64,000 nucleotides of DNA, taken from NCBI GenBank assembly GCA_038120515.1, contig JAYOLW010000003.1, positions 1 to 64,000 of the forward strand, written 5' to 3'. This DNA is from JADHOX01 sp038120515 (GTDB taxonomy: Bacteria > Pseudomonadota > Alphaproteobacteria > Rickettsiales > JABIRX01). The number at the start of each line of letters is the position of its first letter. The first letter of the stretch is position 1. The notes beneath the pieces are model-generated. The model searched no databases. It had not been told where the DNA came from and saw only the letters and a list, made by a program, of their open reading frames with translations. This document shows, piece by piece, positions 54,256 through 63,260 of this stretch. The translations under genes were made by a program, and so were the position numbers.

Positions 54256-54784
54256 GCTTCTTAAAGAAAATAGTTAATTTGGCGAAAGTAATACCAAATT
54301 TCTTAATTTTAGACTTATTAACTAAGGTCTTATCATCTATTAAATACATCCAATCATCTAATGTCACATGGTAAGTTTTTTTAGTTTCATTATCTACGAC
54401 TAAATCAAGCACATATTGCATCTGGAGTGCATTACCATATTGCTGACCTTTAGCAACTCCAACAACATCAGCAGCAGTTGCCGTAAAATGATGATCATCT
54501 TGGAACTCTATAGTCCAAATCCTTTTACTAGTTTCGCCATCATCAAAGGTAAAATACTCATCTAAAACACCTATTTGTCCATCCCATTTAGCTTCCATAT
54601 CAACTACAAACCGTCTGGTAATTTTACCTTTACGGTCCTCTAAAATACCATGAGCTATAACTTTGCCATTAAGAAAATTTCGAATATCTAATTTAGGAGT
54701 ATTTTGAGCATAATCTTTAGGTGATTTTCCTGAACATGAGAAAAGTAACATAGTAAAAATCAAAATTTGAATGACGTTTTTCAT
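54245..54784 (-). CDS. DUF3833-family lipoprotein
   Basis: A 179-residue lipoprotein: signal MKNVIQILIFTMLLFSC with lipobox LFSC. The body matches DUF3833: LDIRNFLNGKVIAHGILEDRKGKITRRF, WDGQIGVLDEYFTFDDGE, DVVGVAKGQQYGNALQMQY and VTLDDWMYLIDDKTLVNKSKIKKFGI. The fold is thought to be lipocalin-like (from memory), but function is not established. A constant member of cfa/DUF1365 gene sets. Overlaps the following SDR by 11 bases. Confidence 0.9.
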   Translation of the reverse strand: MKNVIQILIFTMLLFSCSGKSPKDYAQNTPKLDIRNFLNGKVIAHGILEDRKGKITRRFVVDMEAKWDGQIGVLDEYFTFDDGETSKRIWTIEFQDDHHFTATAADVVGVAKGQQYGNALQMQYVLDLVVDNETKKTYHVTLDDWMYLIDDKTLVNKSKIKKFGITFAKLTIFFKKLDD

Positions 54785-54798
54785 AATTAATTTTTAAA

Positions 54799-56025
54799 TC
54801 AAGCTTTAGAAGGTTTAAAAAATTTATATAAACAAATAATTGCAAATATTCTAAAAACAATTGGCAAAACTGCATATGAAAATGCAATAAAGCCTGTAAC
54901 AGTTTCAATATTATTCTCAAAATATCCTATACCATAGATAAGAACTGCAGAAGCAACTGCAAGTGACATTTTTAGAATAAAATTGGTCACACCAAAAATT
55001 GCAGATTCATTTTGTTTTAACCCCTCTTCCCAAATAATGTCCGTTAGAATTGAATAACCTAAACATAAATCACCACCAAAGCCTATTCCTGCAAATAAAC
55101 AAATAATGGCATAAAGGATTATATCACCTTCAGATAAAAAGAAACAGCCAATGAAGATTAAAGCTGTCAAAGACATAGAAATCAAAAAAGTTTGGATTTT
55201 ATTATTTAAAATTGCTGAAATTTTGGTCCATAAAACGACTCCAATAAGTAATCCGACAAAATAAATCATTAGAAACAAACCCACCAGATCTTTACTTGCC
55301 AATACATAATCAACAAAAAACATTATAATCACAGCTGGTATTGATGCAGCTATTGCATTAAAAAGAAATACTAAAAAGAATCGCTTTAATTTTTTCGAAA
55401 CTAAAATTGGTTTTAATGACAAATTTTGTTTTGCTGTGCTTTTATTGATTGGTGCATTTCTGTAGAAAACAATAGCAAAGACTGAAATCACAACAAAATA
55501 GCAAACACCTATTATCAAAAAACTTTCAATCTCATGATAAAATAAATTAAGTATTGTCGGGGCTAAAGATGCAACAATAATGCCAATTATAAACGCAATT
55601 TCACGAAATGAAATGATCTTAGTTCTGATATGATAATCATCAGTTAAATTGACTGCATAAGCCTGATAATTGATATAAATTATACTGAATAAGCTATATG
55701 TTAGAATCATAAAAAACATAAGCCATGATTCAATAGATAGAAAATCAAGTGGATAAAATAATAATAAAAATGACAGACCAAGTAATGGTGCAAAATAACA
55801 TATAATTTTTTGCCTAAATTTTATAAATTTATCACTTAATACGCCAATTAATGGATCAGAAAAAGCATCAAATAACCTTGTACATAATATTATCAAAGCA
55901 ATTGACTCAAGGCTAAGAGCAAAATTATCTGCATAATATGATGGCAGATAAATATAAATAGGCAGTCCAATAAAAGCCAAACAAAAAGCTAATAACGAAT
56001 AAGCAATCATTTTGGAATTATTCAT
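54799..56025 (-). CDS. GPH-family (MFS) transporter
   Basis: A 408-residue membrane protein with about twelve helices. The family segment LCTRLFDAFSDPLIGVLSDKF near residue 45 identifies the glycoside-pentoside-hexuronide branch of MFS. Further hits are RTKIISFREIAFIIG and ILTDIIWEEGLKQNES. In this gene neighbourhood such proteins are constant companions of cfa and DUF1365, so a lipid-linked rather than sugar substrate is plausible. Overlaps the chalcone-isomerase-like gene by 8 bases. Confidence 0.9.
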   Translation of the reverse strand: MNNSKMIAYSLLAFCLAFIGLPIYIYLPSYYADNFALSLESIALIILCTRLFDAFSDPLIGVLSDKFIKFRQKIICYFAPLLGLSFLLLFYPLDFLSIESWLMFFMILTYSLFSIIYINYQAYAVNLTDDYHIRTKIISFREIAFIIGIIVASLAPTILNLFYHEIESFLIIGVCYFVVISVFAIVFYRNAPINKSTAKQNLSLKPILVSKKLKRFFLVFLFNAIAASIPAVIIMFFVDYVLASKDLVGLFLMIYFVGLLIGVVLWTKISAILNNKIQTFLISMSLTALIFIGCFFLSEGDIILYAIICLFAGIGFGGDLCLGYSILTDIIWEEGLKQNESAIFGVTNFILKMSLAVASAVLIYGIGYFENNIETVTGFIAFSYAVLPIVFRIFAIICLYKFFKPSKA

Positions 56026-56548
56026 CTACAAACCTAAAAAGATCCTCCTGCATTTTCGGATAGTTAGAATTGTATCTTAACCAAATATCTAAAAAATTTT
56101 TGGTAAATATCGGATCTGAAGCTATTATCCCTATTGCCTTTTTATTATAAAAAAACTTTATCATTCCGGTTTTATTATACCTTGCTTCTATAACATCATC
56201 TTTTGCAACATTTGGAAAAATTTCCACTAATTTGTTATAATATGACCTTTGCTGAGCTTGGCTCATTACCAGATATTCACTCATTGATTCAATTGAAGTT
56301 TCGGCAAGATATGAACTTTCAAAATCCATATTATATTTAATAAAAATTGAGAAATCTGATTGATAAATTTCTGAATATAAAAAACTATTTTTGTTATTTG
56401 CACATAGATAAATATCGTAAATCTTTTTAAAGAAAAACGTTAATTTATGATGATTACAAAATTTATACTCCGACCCCAATTTATTCTCACCCAAACCATT
56501 AATGGAGAACAAAACTATACTAAGAAAAAACGCATAATGTTTAAGCAT
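56018..56548 (-). CDS. chalcone-isomerase-like exported protein
   Basis: The ATG at 56548 starts a signal peptide (MLKHYAFFLSIVLFSINGLG), giving 176 residues; the longer frame to 56602 lies wholly within cfa. The mature part has the bacterial CHI-like pattern: FFFKKIYDIYLC, SDFSIFIKYNMDF, then ESMSEYL and FYNKKAIGIIASDPIFTKNFLDIWL. Such proteins may bind fatty acids (inference). The start lies in the last codons of cfa (8-base overlap), and the end overlaps the transporter gene. Confidence 0.82.
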   Translation of the reverse strand: MLKHYAFFLSIVLFSINGLGENKLGSEYKFCNHHKLTFFFKKIYDIYLCANNKNSFLYSEIYQSDFSIFIKYNMDFESSYLAETSIESMSEYLVMSQAQQRSYYNKLVEIFPNVAKDDVIEARYNKTGMIKFFYNKKAIGIIASDPIFTKNFLDIWLRYNSNYPKMQEDLFRFVDE

Positions 56549-57692
56549 GTACCATCGAATATTGGTAAACATTAGTTCTTCTTGCTGTAAAACTCGCAGC
56601 ACAATAGGCTAAATAAAATTGCCATTTTCTAATAAAAAACTCATCATAACCAAGATTGATTATTTTTTGTTTTGCAGCATTTACTCTCTTAAGCCAAATC
56701 AATAAAGTTTTTGCATAAGAATCAGCAAAACCATATTCTTCAGCAATATCTAAACCATTTTGATGCGCATGATATTTAAAGATCTCCGGAGATGGTAAAA
56801 AGCCTCCTGGGAAAATATATTCGCGAATAAAATCTGATGTATTTTTATATTTGTCGTAAAATTCATTAGCAATAGTAATAGTTTGCACAACAGCAAACCC
56901 ATCTTTTTTTAAACATTGCTTAATTTTTTTAAAATAACCATTCCAATATTTTGCCCCAACGGCTTCAAACATCTCAATAGAGACAATATTATCAAACACA
57001 CCAGTTTCATTTCGATAATCTAAAATTTTAGCAACAGATTTATAATTATTAATCTTAACTAATTCGTCAGTATAAAGCTTTTGCTGATTCGATAAAGTTA
57101 GCCCCGTAACTTTGAAATCTTGTTGTTCAGCTTCATTTATAAAACCTCCCCAACCACAACCAATTTCCAAAATATTCTCACCTTTGGGATTAAGCTTAGA
57201 CAAAATCCTTTGATATTTATTTTGCTGAGCTGTTTTTAAATCTTGATTGTCATCAGAATATAAAGCTGATGAATAACTCATCGTTTCATCAAGCCATAAT
57301 TTATAGAAATCATTACCTAAATCATAATGAAATTCGATGTTCTTCTTGCTCCCTTTCAGACTATTTTTCTTAAAGAAATTCTTAATATTAAATAATAATG
57401 AATAAAAACCATTACTGTGAAAAATTGATTCAAACTCCTTTTGATTCAAGACAATAAACAAAAGTAAATCTACAATATTGGTGGTTTCAAAATAATTCTT
57501 TATATAAGCCTCACCAAAACCAATATCACCTTTTAAAAGAACCAAATCAAACACATCATTATTGTTGATTTTAATATCTGCAATTGGTGCCTGTCCTTTT
57601 GTACCCAATTCAATAAAACTACCATCTGAAAACTCAATATTTATATAACCATGTTTTGCTTTTTCTAATTTTTTTAAAATTAAATTTTTCAT
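56541..57692 (-). CDS. cfa: cyclopropane-fatty-acyl-phospholipid synthase family methyltransferase
   Basis: SAM-dependent enzyme acting on the double bond of phospholipid acyl chains. The 383 residues have an N-terminal lipid-binding domain, HYDLGNDFYKLWLDETMSYSSALY, the SAM motif ILEIGCGWGGFINEA near residue 178, VSIEMFEAVGAKYW, and IREYIFPGGFLPS. It overlaps DUF1365 by 4 bases. Members in this gene context may act in furan or methylated fatty-acid pathways rather than make simple cyclopropanes; the sequence alone does not settle this. Confidence 0.94.
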   Translation of the reverse strand: MKNLILKKLEKAKHGYINIEFSDGSFIELGTKGQAPIADIKINNNDVFDLVLLKGDIGFGEAYIKNYFETTNIVDLLLFIVLNQKEFESIFHSNGFYSLLFNIKNFFKKNSLKGSKKNIEFHYDLGNDFYKLWLDETMSYSSALYSDDNQDLKTAQQNKYQRILSKLNPKGENILEIGCGWGGFINEAEQQDFKVTGLTLSNQQKLYTDELVKINNYKSVAKILDYRNETGVFDNIVSIEMFEAVGAKYWNGYFKKIKQCLKKDGFAVVQTITIANEFYDKYKNTSDFIREYIFPGGFLPSPEIFKYHAHQNGLDIAEEYGFADSYAKTLLIWLKRVNAAKQKIINLGYDEFFIRKWQFYLAYCAASFTARRTNVYQYSMVHA

Positions 57693-58459
57693 TTCACTGA
57701 AATTGTTAAGTTATTCTTAAGAACCTTAGGGCATTTGTAAAATTTTACAGATTTAAGCAAAAGTTTTACGGCTTGATAATGAATTAATATGATTGTTTTA
57801 AAAGTTGCAAATGGCATTTTTAAAAATCGTAAAATAATATTTCTATTTGAGAATTCTGATAAATTGCATTTAAGATAAGTTGAAAGTTTTAGCTTACCAT
57901 CAACATGATAATTTATGTAAATATTTAACTGCTGATCTTGAACCTCAAAACGAAATTTATATTCGCCTTCAATTTTCATAAAAGGTGAGACATAAAATAC
58001 TTTCTCGGCATCAAGCCATTCATTGGCATCAATTGGCTTTAAATCTTTTTTAAAACAGAGATAGCTATGCTTTTGACCGCAAGTGTTGTTAACCTCATTT
58101 AAAACAGCTATTAAATTATCGTTTTTATCAAAACATAACCAAAAACTTACAGGATTAAAAACATAGCCAAAAGTTCTTGGATGCGTAACCAAAACAATAT
58201 TTTCAACATTGGTAATATTATTTGATTTTAAAATATTTTCTATCCAACCAATAAAATCTTTACCATCGCCATAATCTTTTTGAAACAGACATAATAAATT
58301 AAATTTATCGATAGAAAAAAATTTACGTTTTAAACTATCTAGAGCTTTAACCGGAAAGACAATATAAGAACTTTTATAATTAAATTTATTCTGCTTGGGC
58401 CAGAATCTTTTATGCATGATCTGACCAACAGCAAGATATGGTTTATTTATTGTTGCCAT
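57689..58459 (-). CDS. DUF1365-family protein
   Basis: A 256-residue protein of the family always found next to cfa-type methyltransferases. Landmarks: VGQIMHKRFWPKQNKFNYKSSYIVFP, the motif VTHPRTFGYVFNPVSFWLCF near residue 97, LNEVNNTCGQKHSYL, and FYVSPFMKIEGEYKFRFE. No enzymatic activity is firmly established. It overlaps the upstream FAD protein gene by 13 bases and cfa by 4, so the three are coupled. Confidence 0.93.
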   Translation of the reverse strand: MATINKPYLAVGQIMHKRFWPKQNKFNYKSSYIVFPVKALDSLKRKFFSIDKFNLLCLFQKDYGDGKDFIGWIENILKSNNITNVENIVLVTHPRTFGYVFNPVSFWLCFDKNDNLIAVLNEVNNTCGQKHSYLCFKKDLKPIDANEWLDAEKVFYVSPFMKIEGEYKFRFEVQDQQLNIYINYHVDGKLKLSTYLKCNLSEFSNRNIILRFLKMPFATFKTIILIHYQAVKLLLKSVKFYKCPKVLKNNLTISVK

Positions 58460-59709
58460 GGAATCTCAACACCAAATTTTTTCGCAATATTGATTGCTGA
58501 ATTTAGACCATCCTCATGAAAACCGTATTTAGTCCAAGCCCCGCAATACCATATATTCCTAGTTCCCTGAATAGAACCTAATTGATCTTGCGCCTTTATA
58601 GCATTATTATCAAAAACTGGATGCTCATACTCATAAACACCAAAAACATCATCTTGATGAATTTCATTGATTGGATTTAATGTAACAAATAATGGGTAAT
58701 CATTATCTATATTTTGAAGATTATTCATCCAATAGCTTAAAGATACTTTATTTTCATTTTTACTATAAAGATAAACCCAGCTTGCATATGCATTTTTATG
58801 ATTAGGCATTTGCTTTAGATCTTTATGCAAAAAAGCTGTATTCTTATTATATGTTATTTGGCTTAGTATCTCTTGTTCTTCTTTAGTCTTATCTGCAAGT
58901 ATTGTTAAAGTTTGATCAGGATGCGATGCAAATACTACATGATCAAATAACTCTTTATTACCGCTAGCTTCAGTGACTTCAATTTTTTCATTAAGTTTTT
59001 GTACTGATTTTACGGCCTGATTTAACTTAATATCACCTTTCATGGTTTGTCTAATTTTTTTTACATATTCTTTAGATCCTCCTGAAACTGTATACCATTG
59101 CGGTTGATTGATAACAGTTAATAAGCCATGATTATAAAAAAATTGCAGAAAGGTTTTAGCAGGATAATTTTTAATCACTTCAATTGGACAGCTCCAAATT
59201 GCACCTGCCATAGGAAACAAATAATAATCTTTGAAATAATCACCTAATTTTAGATCATTTATAAAATCAAATAAGGTAACATCAGCATCAACATCTTTGT
59301 TTGATTCAATCAGTTTAATTGAATATTTATTAAATTTTAAAATATCTTTTAACATTTTATAGAATTTTAAATTTAACAAATTGCGTTTATCAGCAAATAA
59401 ACCTTTAAGATTTGAACCGCTATATTCGAAATTTCGATCTAAATCCTTCATACCAAAAGACATATCACTTTTTTCGATTTCAACATTAAGCAGTTCAAAG
59501 AATGCTTTTAGATTTGGATAGGTTTGAAAATTAAAGACGATAAAACCAGTATCAACTGCAATATTTTTCCCAGCATATGTTATATCAACTGTATTGGCAT
59601 GACCACCTAAATAACTAGCTTTTTCATATAAAGTAATATCATGTGCTTTACTTAAAAGCCAGCTTGTTGCAAGTCCAGATATTCCAGAACCAATAATCGC
59701 AATTTTCAT
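58447..59709 (-). CDS. FAD-dependent amine-oxidase-like protein (cfa-cluster)
   Basis: A 420-residue flavoprotein with the N-terminal ADP-binding motif AIIGSGISGLATSWLLSKA, followed by LYEKASYLGGHANTVDI. Further landmarks are VDTGFIVFNFQTYPNLKAFFELL, GAIWSCP and the C-terminal FAD-contact IWYCGAWTKYGFHEDGLNSA. In other proteobacteria the homologue is tied to oxidation of membrane fatty acids under singlet-oxygen stress (from memory). First gene of the seven- to eight-gene minus-strand run. Confidence 0.92.
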   Translation of the reverse strand: MKIAIIGSGISGLATSWLLSKAHDITLYEKASYLGGHANTVDITYAGKNIAVDTGFIVFNFQTYPNLKAFFELLNVEIEKSDMSFGMKDLDRNFEYSGSNLKGLFADKRNLLNLKFYKMLKDILKFNKYSIKLIESNKDVDADVTLFDFINDLKLGDYFKDYYLFPMAGAIWSCPIEVIKNYPAKTFLQFFYNHGLLTVINQPQWYTVSGGSKEYVKKIRQTMKGDIKLNQAVKSVQKLNEKIEVTEASGNKELFDHVVFASHPDQTLTILADKTKEEQEILSQITYNKNTAFLHKDLKQMPNHKNAYASWVYLYSKNENKVSLSYWMNNLQNIDNDYPLFVTLNPINEIHQDDVFGVYEYEHPVFDNNAIKAQDQLGSIQGTRNIWYCGAWTKYGFHEDGLNSAINIAKKFGVEIPWQQ

Positions 59710-59778
59710 AAAAATATAAAAAATTTGCTATGATCTTTCAGAAATTAAATTTTAATTCAATTAAATTATAACGATTTT

Positions 59779-60531
59779 CTAACTAAGAATTTTTTTACCT
59801 AAAAACCTATAACCAATAATTAAAATTGTTAATAGGAAATAACTTAACACAATTAGAAGACCTGATGGTAGATCAAGCATAATCGAGCTTATAATACCAA
59901 TAGTCACAGATATTACTCCAGACAACCAAACAATCAAAACCTTGTTTTGAGATTTAACTGCAGCGATTGCAGGAAGTATTAAACTTGCAAACACTACATA
60001 AACCCCAACAAGTTGAACTGATGAAGTTATCGCAATAGCAAAAATAAGATAAAAAGCTAAATTTTCTCTAACTATCGATTTATAAAACCAAAGAAAAATT
60101 ATCGAAACATAGATAATACTATGAAAAGCTAAATCCCTATAAGTGGTAAATAAAATCTGTCCAGAAAGCAGATGACGGATTTCATCTCCACCATGTGGAT
60201 GATTTGCAAGTAAAAGCATACTTAGAGAAGCGCATAAAATAAAGCTACAGCCAATAATAGCCTCCTGAACATTTTGTGAGAATCTTTCACATAAATAAAA
60301 CCCATAGGCCGCTATGATAGCAAAAATCACTGCTGATAATTGATTTACCCAAAATACTTCAGATATATATTCACGAGCAAATAACAAACCAAAACCTGCA
60401 ATTTGCGCAATAGCTAAATCCATAAATATTATACCTTTACTGAGGACTCTTACCCCTAACAAACCATGAGTTAAAGCAATTAAAAGCCCTGCAATAAAAG
60501 CGGGAAATACAATTATGAATAAATCCATCAT
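59779..60531 (-). CDS. znuB: zinc/manganese ABC permease (ZnuB type)
   Basis: Inner-membrane permease of a metal importer. The 250 residues give about eight helices. Family segments are GLLGVRVLSKGIIFMDLAIAQIAGFG near residue 24 and VQLVGVYVVFASLILPAIAA near 170. It follows znuA by 5 bases. No ATP-binding subunit (ZnuC) is in the operon or elsewhere in the window. Confidence 0.92.
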   Translation of the reverse strand: MMDLFIIVFPAFIAGLLIALTHGLLGVRVLSKGIIFMDLAIAQIAGFGLLFAREYISEVFWVNQLSAVIFAIIAAYGFYLCERFSQNVQEAIIGCSFILCASLSMLLLANHPHGGDEIRHLLSGQILFTTYRDLAFHSIIYVSIIFLWFYKSIVRENLAFYLIFAIAITSSVQLVGVYVVFASLILPAIAAVKSQNKVLIVWLSGVISVTIGIISSIMLDLPSGLLIVLSYFLLTILIIGYRFLGKKILS

Positions 60532-60536
60532 AATAT

Positions 60537-61433
60537 TTATAGATTACTAGTAAGCTGATTTAACATATTTTCATATAAAGCAAATAAATCTTTAGATTCT
60601 TCATTACCCCCAACAGTATATGGTAAAGTTAAAATTTTAATGCCAGTTTTATTATGCAACCATTTTGCAGAATCCACTGGATCATATGGTGATAAATTAA
60701 CATAGGGGATATCACTTGTTTCAGTTAACCTAATTAACTTTTCTAAATGCTTTACCGTTGGAGCTATACCAGGCCTTATTTCAAGTGTGGCAATTTGATT
60801 TAAGCCCAACCAATTATAAAAATATGTAAAAGATTTATGATATTGAATAACATTAACTCCTTTAATATTCTCAGCTTTTATCTCCCATTTTGTAATAGAG
60901 TTTTGCCATTTAATAATAAAATCATCGTAATTTGACTGATAAAAATCGCTATTTTCAGAATCAATCTTTTTAAGCTTTTCTAGCAATATTTCGGAAATTT
61001 TTAAGATATTATATGGATTAAGATGAATATGAGGATTTCCATCAGGATGAATATCTCCTAACGCTCTATCTAATATTTCTGGCTTGTCTAAAGTATCAAC
61101 ATAATTTGCCGCCATTAGATTACCAATATTTCCATGTTGAATATCAAGAGATGCGTTTTGAAGTAAAATCGGAAGCCAACCAGACTCTAGATCAGCACCA
61201 GAGCAAATAAGTAAGTCTGCACGACGAATTTTTGCAAGTAAGCTAGGCTTTGCTTTAATATAATGTGGGTCTTGAAAAGCCGAAGTAGCAGAATAAGCTT
61301 TAATCTTATCCTGACCAATTTCTTCTGCTAGAGATTTCCACTCAGGTTCACAAGCAAAGACGTTAATCTTTGCCTGTGAATTTGCAGTTAAAAACAAAAC
61401 ACAGCTAAAAATTAAAAAATAAATTTTAACCAT
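60537..61433 (-). CDS. znuA: zinc/manganese ABC substrate-binding protein (ZnuA type)
   Basis: Periplasmic metal-binding protein (298 residues) with signal peptide VKIYFLIFSCVLFLTANSQA. Expected metal ligands are visible: His in QDPHYIKAKPS, His in GNPHIHLNPYN, His in YHKSFTYFYNW, and Asp in NLSPYDPVDSAKWL. The His-rich loop of E. coli ZnuA is lacking, so zinc or manganese specificity is open. The neighbouring His-rich outer-membrane barrel and DUF2946-like protein favour zinc. Confidence 0.92.
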   Translation of the reverse strand: MVKIYFLIFSCVLFLTANSQAKINVFACEPEWKSLAEEIGQDKIKAYSATSAFQDPHYIKAKPSLLAKIRRADLLICSGADLESGWLPILLQNASLDIQHGNIGNLMAANYVDTLDKPEILDRALGDIHPDGNPHIHLNPYNILKISEILLEKLKKIDSENSDFYQSNYDDFIIKWQNSITKWEIKAENIKGVNVIQYHKSFTYFYNWLGLNQIATLEIRPGIAPTVKHLEKLIRLTETSDIPYVNLSPYDPVDSAKWLHNKTGIKILTLPYTVGGNEESKDLFALYENMLNQLTSNL

Positions 61434-61445
61434 GATTCAATAAAA

Positions 61446-62744
61446 CTAATATTTATGCGCCGTATGAGCACCAAAGCTTACAATATATTGTAGAATAAAT
61501 TGATTATCATCAGCACCATCTGACAATTCATCTAAATTATATTGAAACCTAACTCTACTGAACTCACTATTAGTCCAGTCAACCATTGCAGAATGACTTA
61601 CAGGATCAAAACCATTAGCATTTAGATTTGTTGAATTAAGAGAAACAGGAGTAGTAGCTGCAGATAACTCACTATATCTAAAACCAACACGCCATTTTGG
61701 TTTAAATTTATAAACTAATTGCGCATACCAACCATATGAATCATTATCAACCGCACCAGAAGTTCCACCAATATCATAGGTTCCGTCTTCTTCACGTTTA
61801 AAATATTCTGCTTGGAAGGTTAATTCTTGGTTCTTAGCATTTTGAGTTGGTGCTAGGCTATATTTCAAATCAATTGCATATAAGTCAGATTCACCCACAA
61901 ATGTATCAGCACCCTCTTCAGTTTCTCTAGATACAGCAGATCCTTTTAATGCATATGCACCAATACGCCAATCTTGATTATTACCAATATCAGATCCGAG
62001 TCTATAATAAACCGAGTAATTACTATTACCATCACCATCACCAAATGGGAAATCATAACCTCTAAATAAACCACCACCTACTTCCTGGTAAAGATCAGTT
62101 GCAAGAACATATGACAGTTGAACTCCATCATCATTATAACCCTTATTTAGGAAAGCTCTATAAGGAAGCGGACGATCAGCAAAATCATCACTATGAGCGT
62201 GATGTTCATTTAAGTAACCAAATTTCCAAAATGCTCTACCAGCTTTAAAACTCATACCTATAGGCAGACCTAAGCCAGGGTTAGAAAGTATAAAGGCTTC
62301 TTCAAGTTCAACTACATCAGAACCTTCTTCAGTAACAACAGCAAGTGTTGCACTTCCATAGAATTTATCATCAATATTAGATGAAAAGTTTAGTTCAGAT
62401 TCATTGATTTTAAAACCCTCTTCGCCTCTTTCACCTTCTTCACCAATTGCAAAACCAACAAGCTCTGACTCAGCCTCTGAATAAGTTGCATATTGACCAT
62501 TTAAAACAACACCAATTGACGGATTAAGCTTGTTATCATAAATTGTTCTTTTTGCCTGATCTTCAAATTGATAGATAGTTGACTTATTGTCTTCTAGCTC
62601 TGAAATTCTTTGTTCATAAAGTTTTTTTATTGAATTCAGCTCATTTTCTAAATTTTGAATTCTTTTATTAGTATTTGCAGATGCAACATTAGATATTAAG
62701 CATAAACTAAGTGCCGCATATGACACATGTGATAATTTTTTCAT
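61446..62744 (-). CDS. outer-membrane beta-barrel protein of metal-uptake operon
   Basis: A 432-residue porin-like protein: signal KLSHVSYAALSLCLISNVASA, an N-terminal coiled coil (about 25-60, RIQNLENELNSIKKLYEQRISELE) as in trimeric or peptidoglycan-linked porins, then alternating strands. Landmarks are FGYLNEHHAHSDDFADRPLP near residue 180 and the C-terminal GAHTAHKY, where paired His residues could bind metal. From memory, this barrel type recurs beside Znu-like operons in proteobacteria. It probably lets zinc through the outer membrane. Confidence 0.88.
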   Translation of the reverse strand: MKKLSHVSYAALSLCLISNVASANTNKRIQNLENELNSIKKLYEQRISELEDNKSTIYQFEDQAKRTIYDNKLNPSIGVVLNGQYATYSEAESELVGFAIGEEGERGEEGFKINESELNFSSNIDDKFYGSATLAVVTEEGSDVVELEEAFILSNPGLGLPIGMSFKAGRAFWKFGYLNEHHAHSDDFADRPLPYRAFLNKGYNDDGVQLSYVLATDLYQEVGGGLFRGYDFPFGDGDGNSNYSVYYRLGSDIGNNQDWRIGAYALKGSAVSRETEEGADTFVGESDLYAIDLKYSLAPTQNAKNQELTFQAEYFKREEDGTYDIGGTSGAVDNDSYGWYAQLVYKFKPKWRVGFRYSELSAATTPVSLNSTNLNANGFDPVSHSAMVDWTNSEFSRVRFQYNLDELSDGADDNQFILQYIVSFGAHTAHKY

Positions 62745-62801
62745 TTTAAATAAATTTTTACGTTAATTTGTTAAACCAAGAATGGTTTTTATATTTTGGT
62801 T

Positions 62802-63095
62802 TTAACAAAAAACAGGTGGTGCCCTTACTGAGAAAGCATTAAATTTATTTGAACTATAGAAAACTATTGGCTGATTTGTATTTTCAAATGATTTAAATGA
62901 CTTGAAAATAAGTTCATAATTAAAATCACCATCATGATTTAGCTTAGCAGAATAAAGGCAAACCTCACAATCTTGAACTAATTTAGATTTATGATCATGA
63001 AAATCAGAATCAAATTCAAAATTGTGAGCAAATATTGCTAATTGCCCAATTAAAACTGCAAGAGTTAGAATGTTAAGAAGAAATTTTTTAAGCAT
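62802..63095 (-). CDS. small His/Cys exported protein (DUF2946-like)
   Basis: A 97-residue protein with an N-terminal signal or anchor (KKFLLNILTLAVLIGQLAIFA), then FHDHKSKLVQDCEVCLYSAKLNHDGD, a cluster of His and a Cys-x-x-Cys pair. It ends in the RAPP motif shared with DUF2946-like proteins. These occur at the front of zinc- or copper-related operons; a metal-sensing or metal-carrying role is inference. First gene of the znu-type operon, behind a good promoter. Confidence 0.72.
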   Translation of the reverse strand: MLKKFLLNILTLAVLIGQLAIFAHNFEFDSDFHDHKSKLVQDCEVCLYSAKLNHDGDFNYELIFKSFKSFENTNQPIVFYSSNKFNAFSVRAPPVFC

Positions 63096-63116
63096 CCATT
63101 CAAAAGAATCACACTT

Positions 63117-63145
63117 AAAATAATGTCTAAATTTCTTATAGTCAA
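63117..63145 (-). promoter_or_regulatory. sigma-70 promoter of the zinc-uptake operon
   Basis: On the minus strand TTGACT (-35, 5 of 6) and TATTTT (-10, 4 of 6) are exactly 17 bases apart. The -10 ends 21 bases before the start of the small His/Cys gene. Confidence 0.65.
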
Positions 63146-63146
63146 A

Positions 63147-63178
63147 TTTACTAATTTTACTTTTTACTAATTTTACTT
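63147..63178. repeat. 16-bp tandem duplication upstream of the zinc promoter
   Basis: TTTACTAATTTTACTT occurs twice in direct, exact succession, followed by a further TTTA. It lies directly upstream of the -35 of the zinc operon and between that operon and the divergent channel gene. Confidence 0.85.
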
Positions 63179-63260
63179 TTTAACATAGTCTATTTTCAAA
63201 AAATTTAACTTGAATTTAGATTTTTATAAAAGAAATTTAGATAAAAACTTTAAGAATAAT

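Noticed and set aside
56549..56602. Longer start for the chalcone-isomerase-like protein
   Set aside because: The extra 18 residues lie within the cfa gene and precede a complete signal peptide.
63096..63210. Zur or Fur operator in the zinc-operon spacer
   Set aside because: No palindrome resembling GATAATGATAATCATTATC or a Zur-type dyad was found; only the direct 16-bp duplication stands out.
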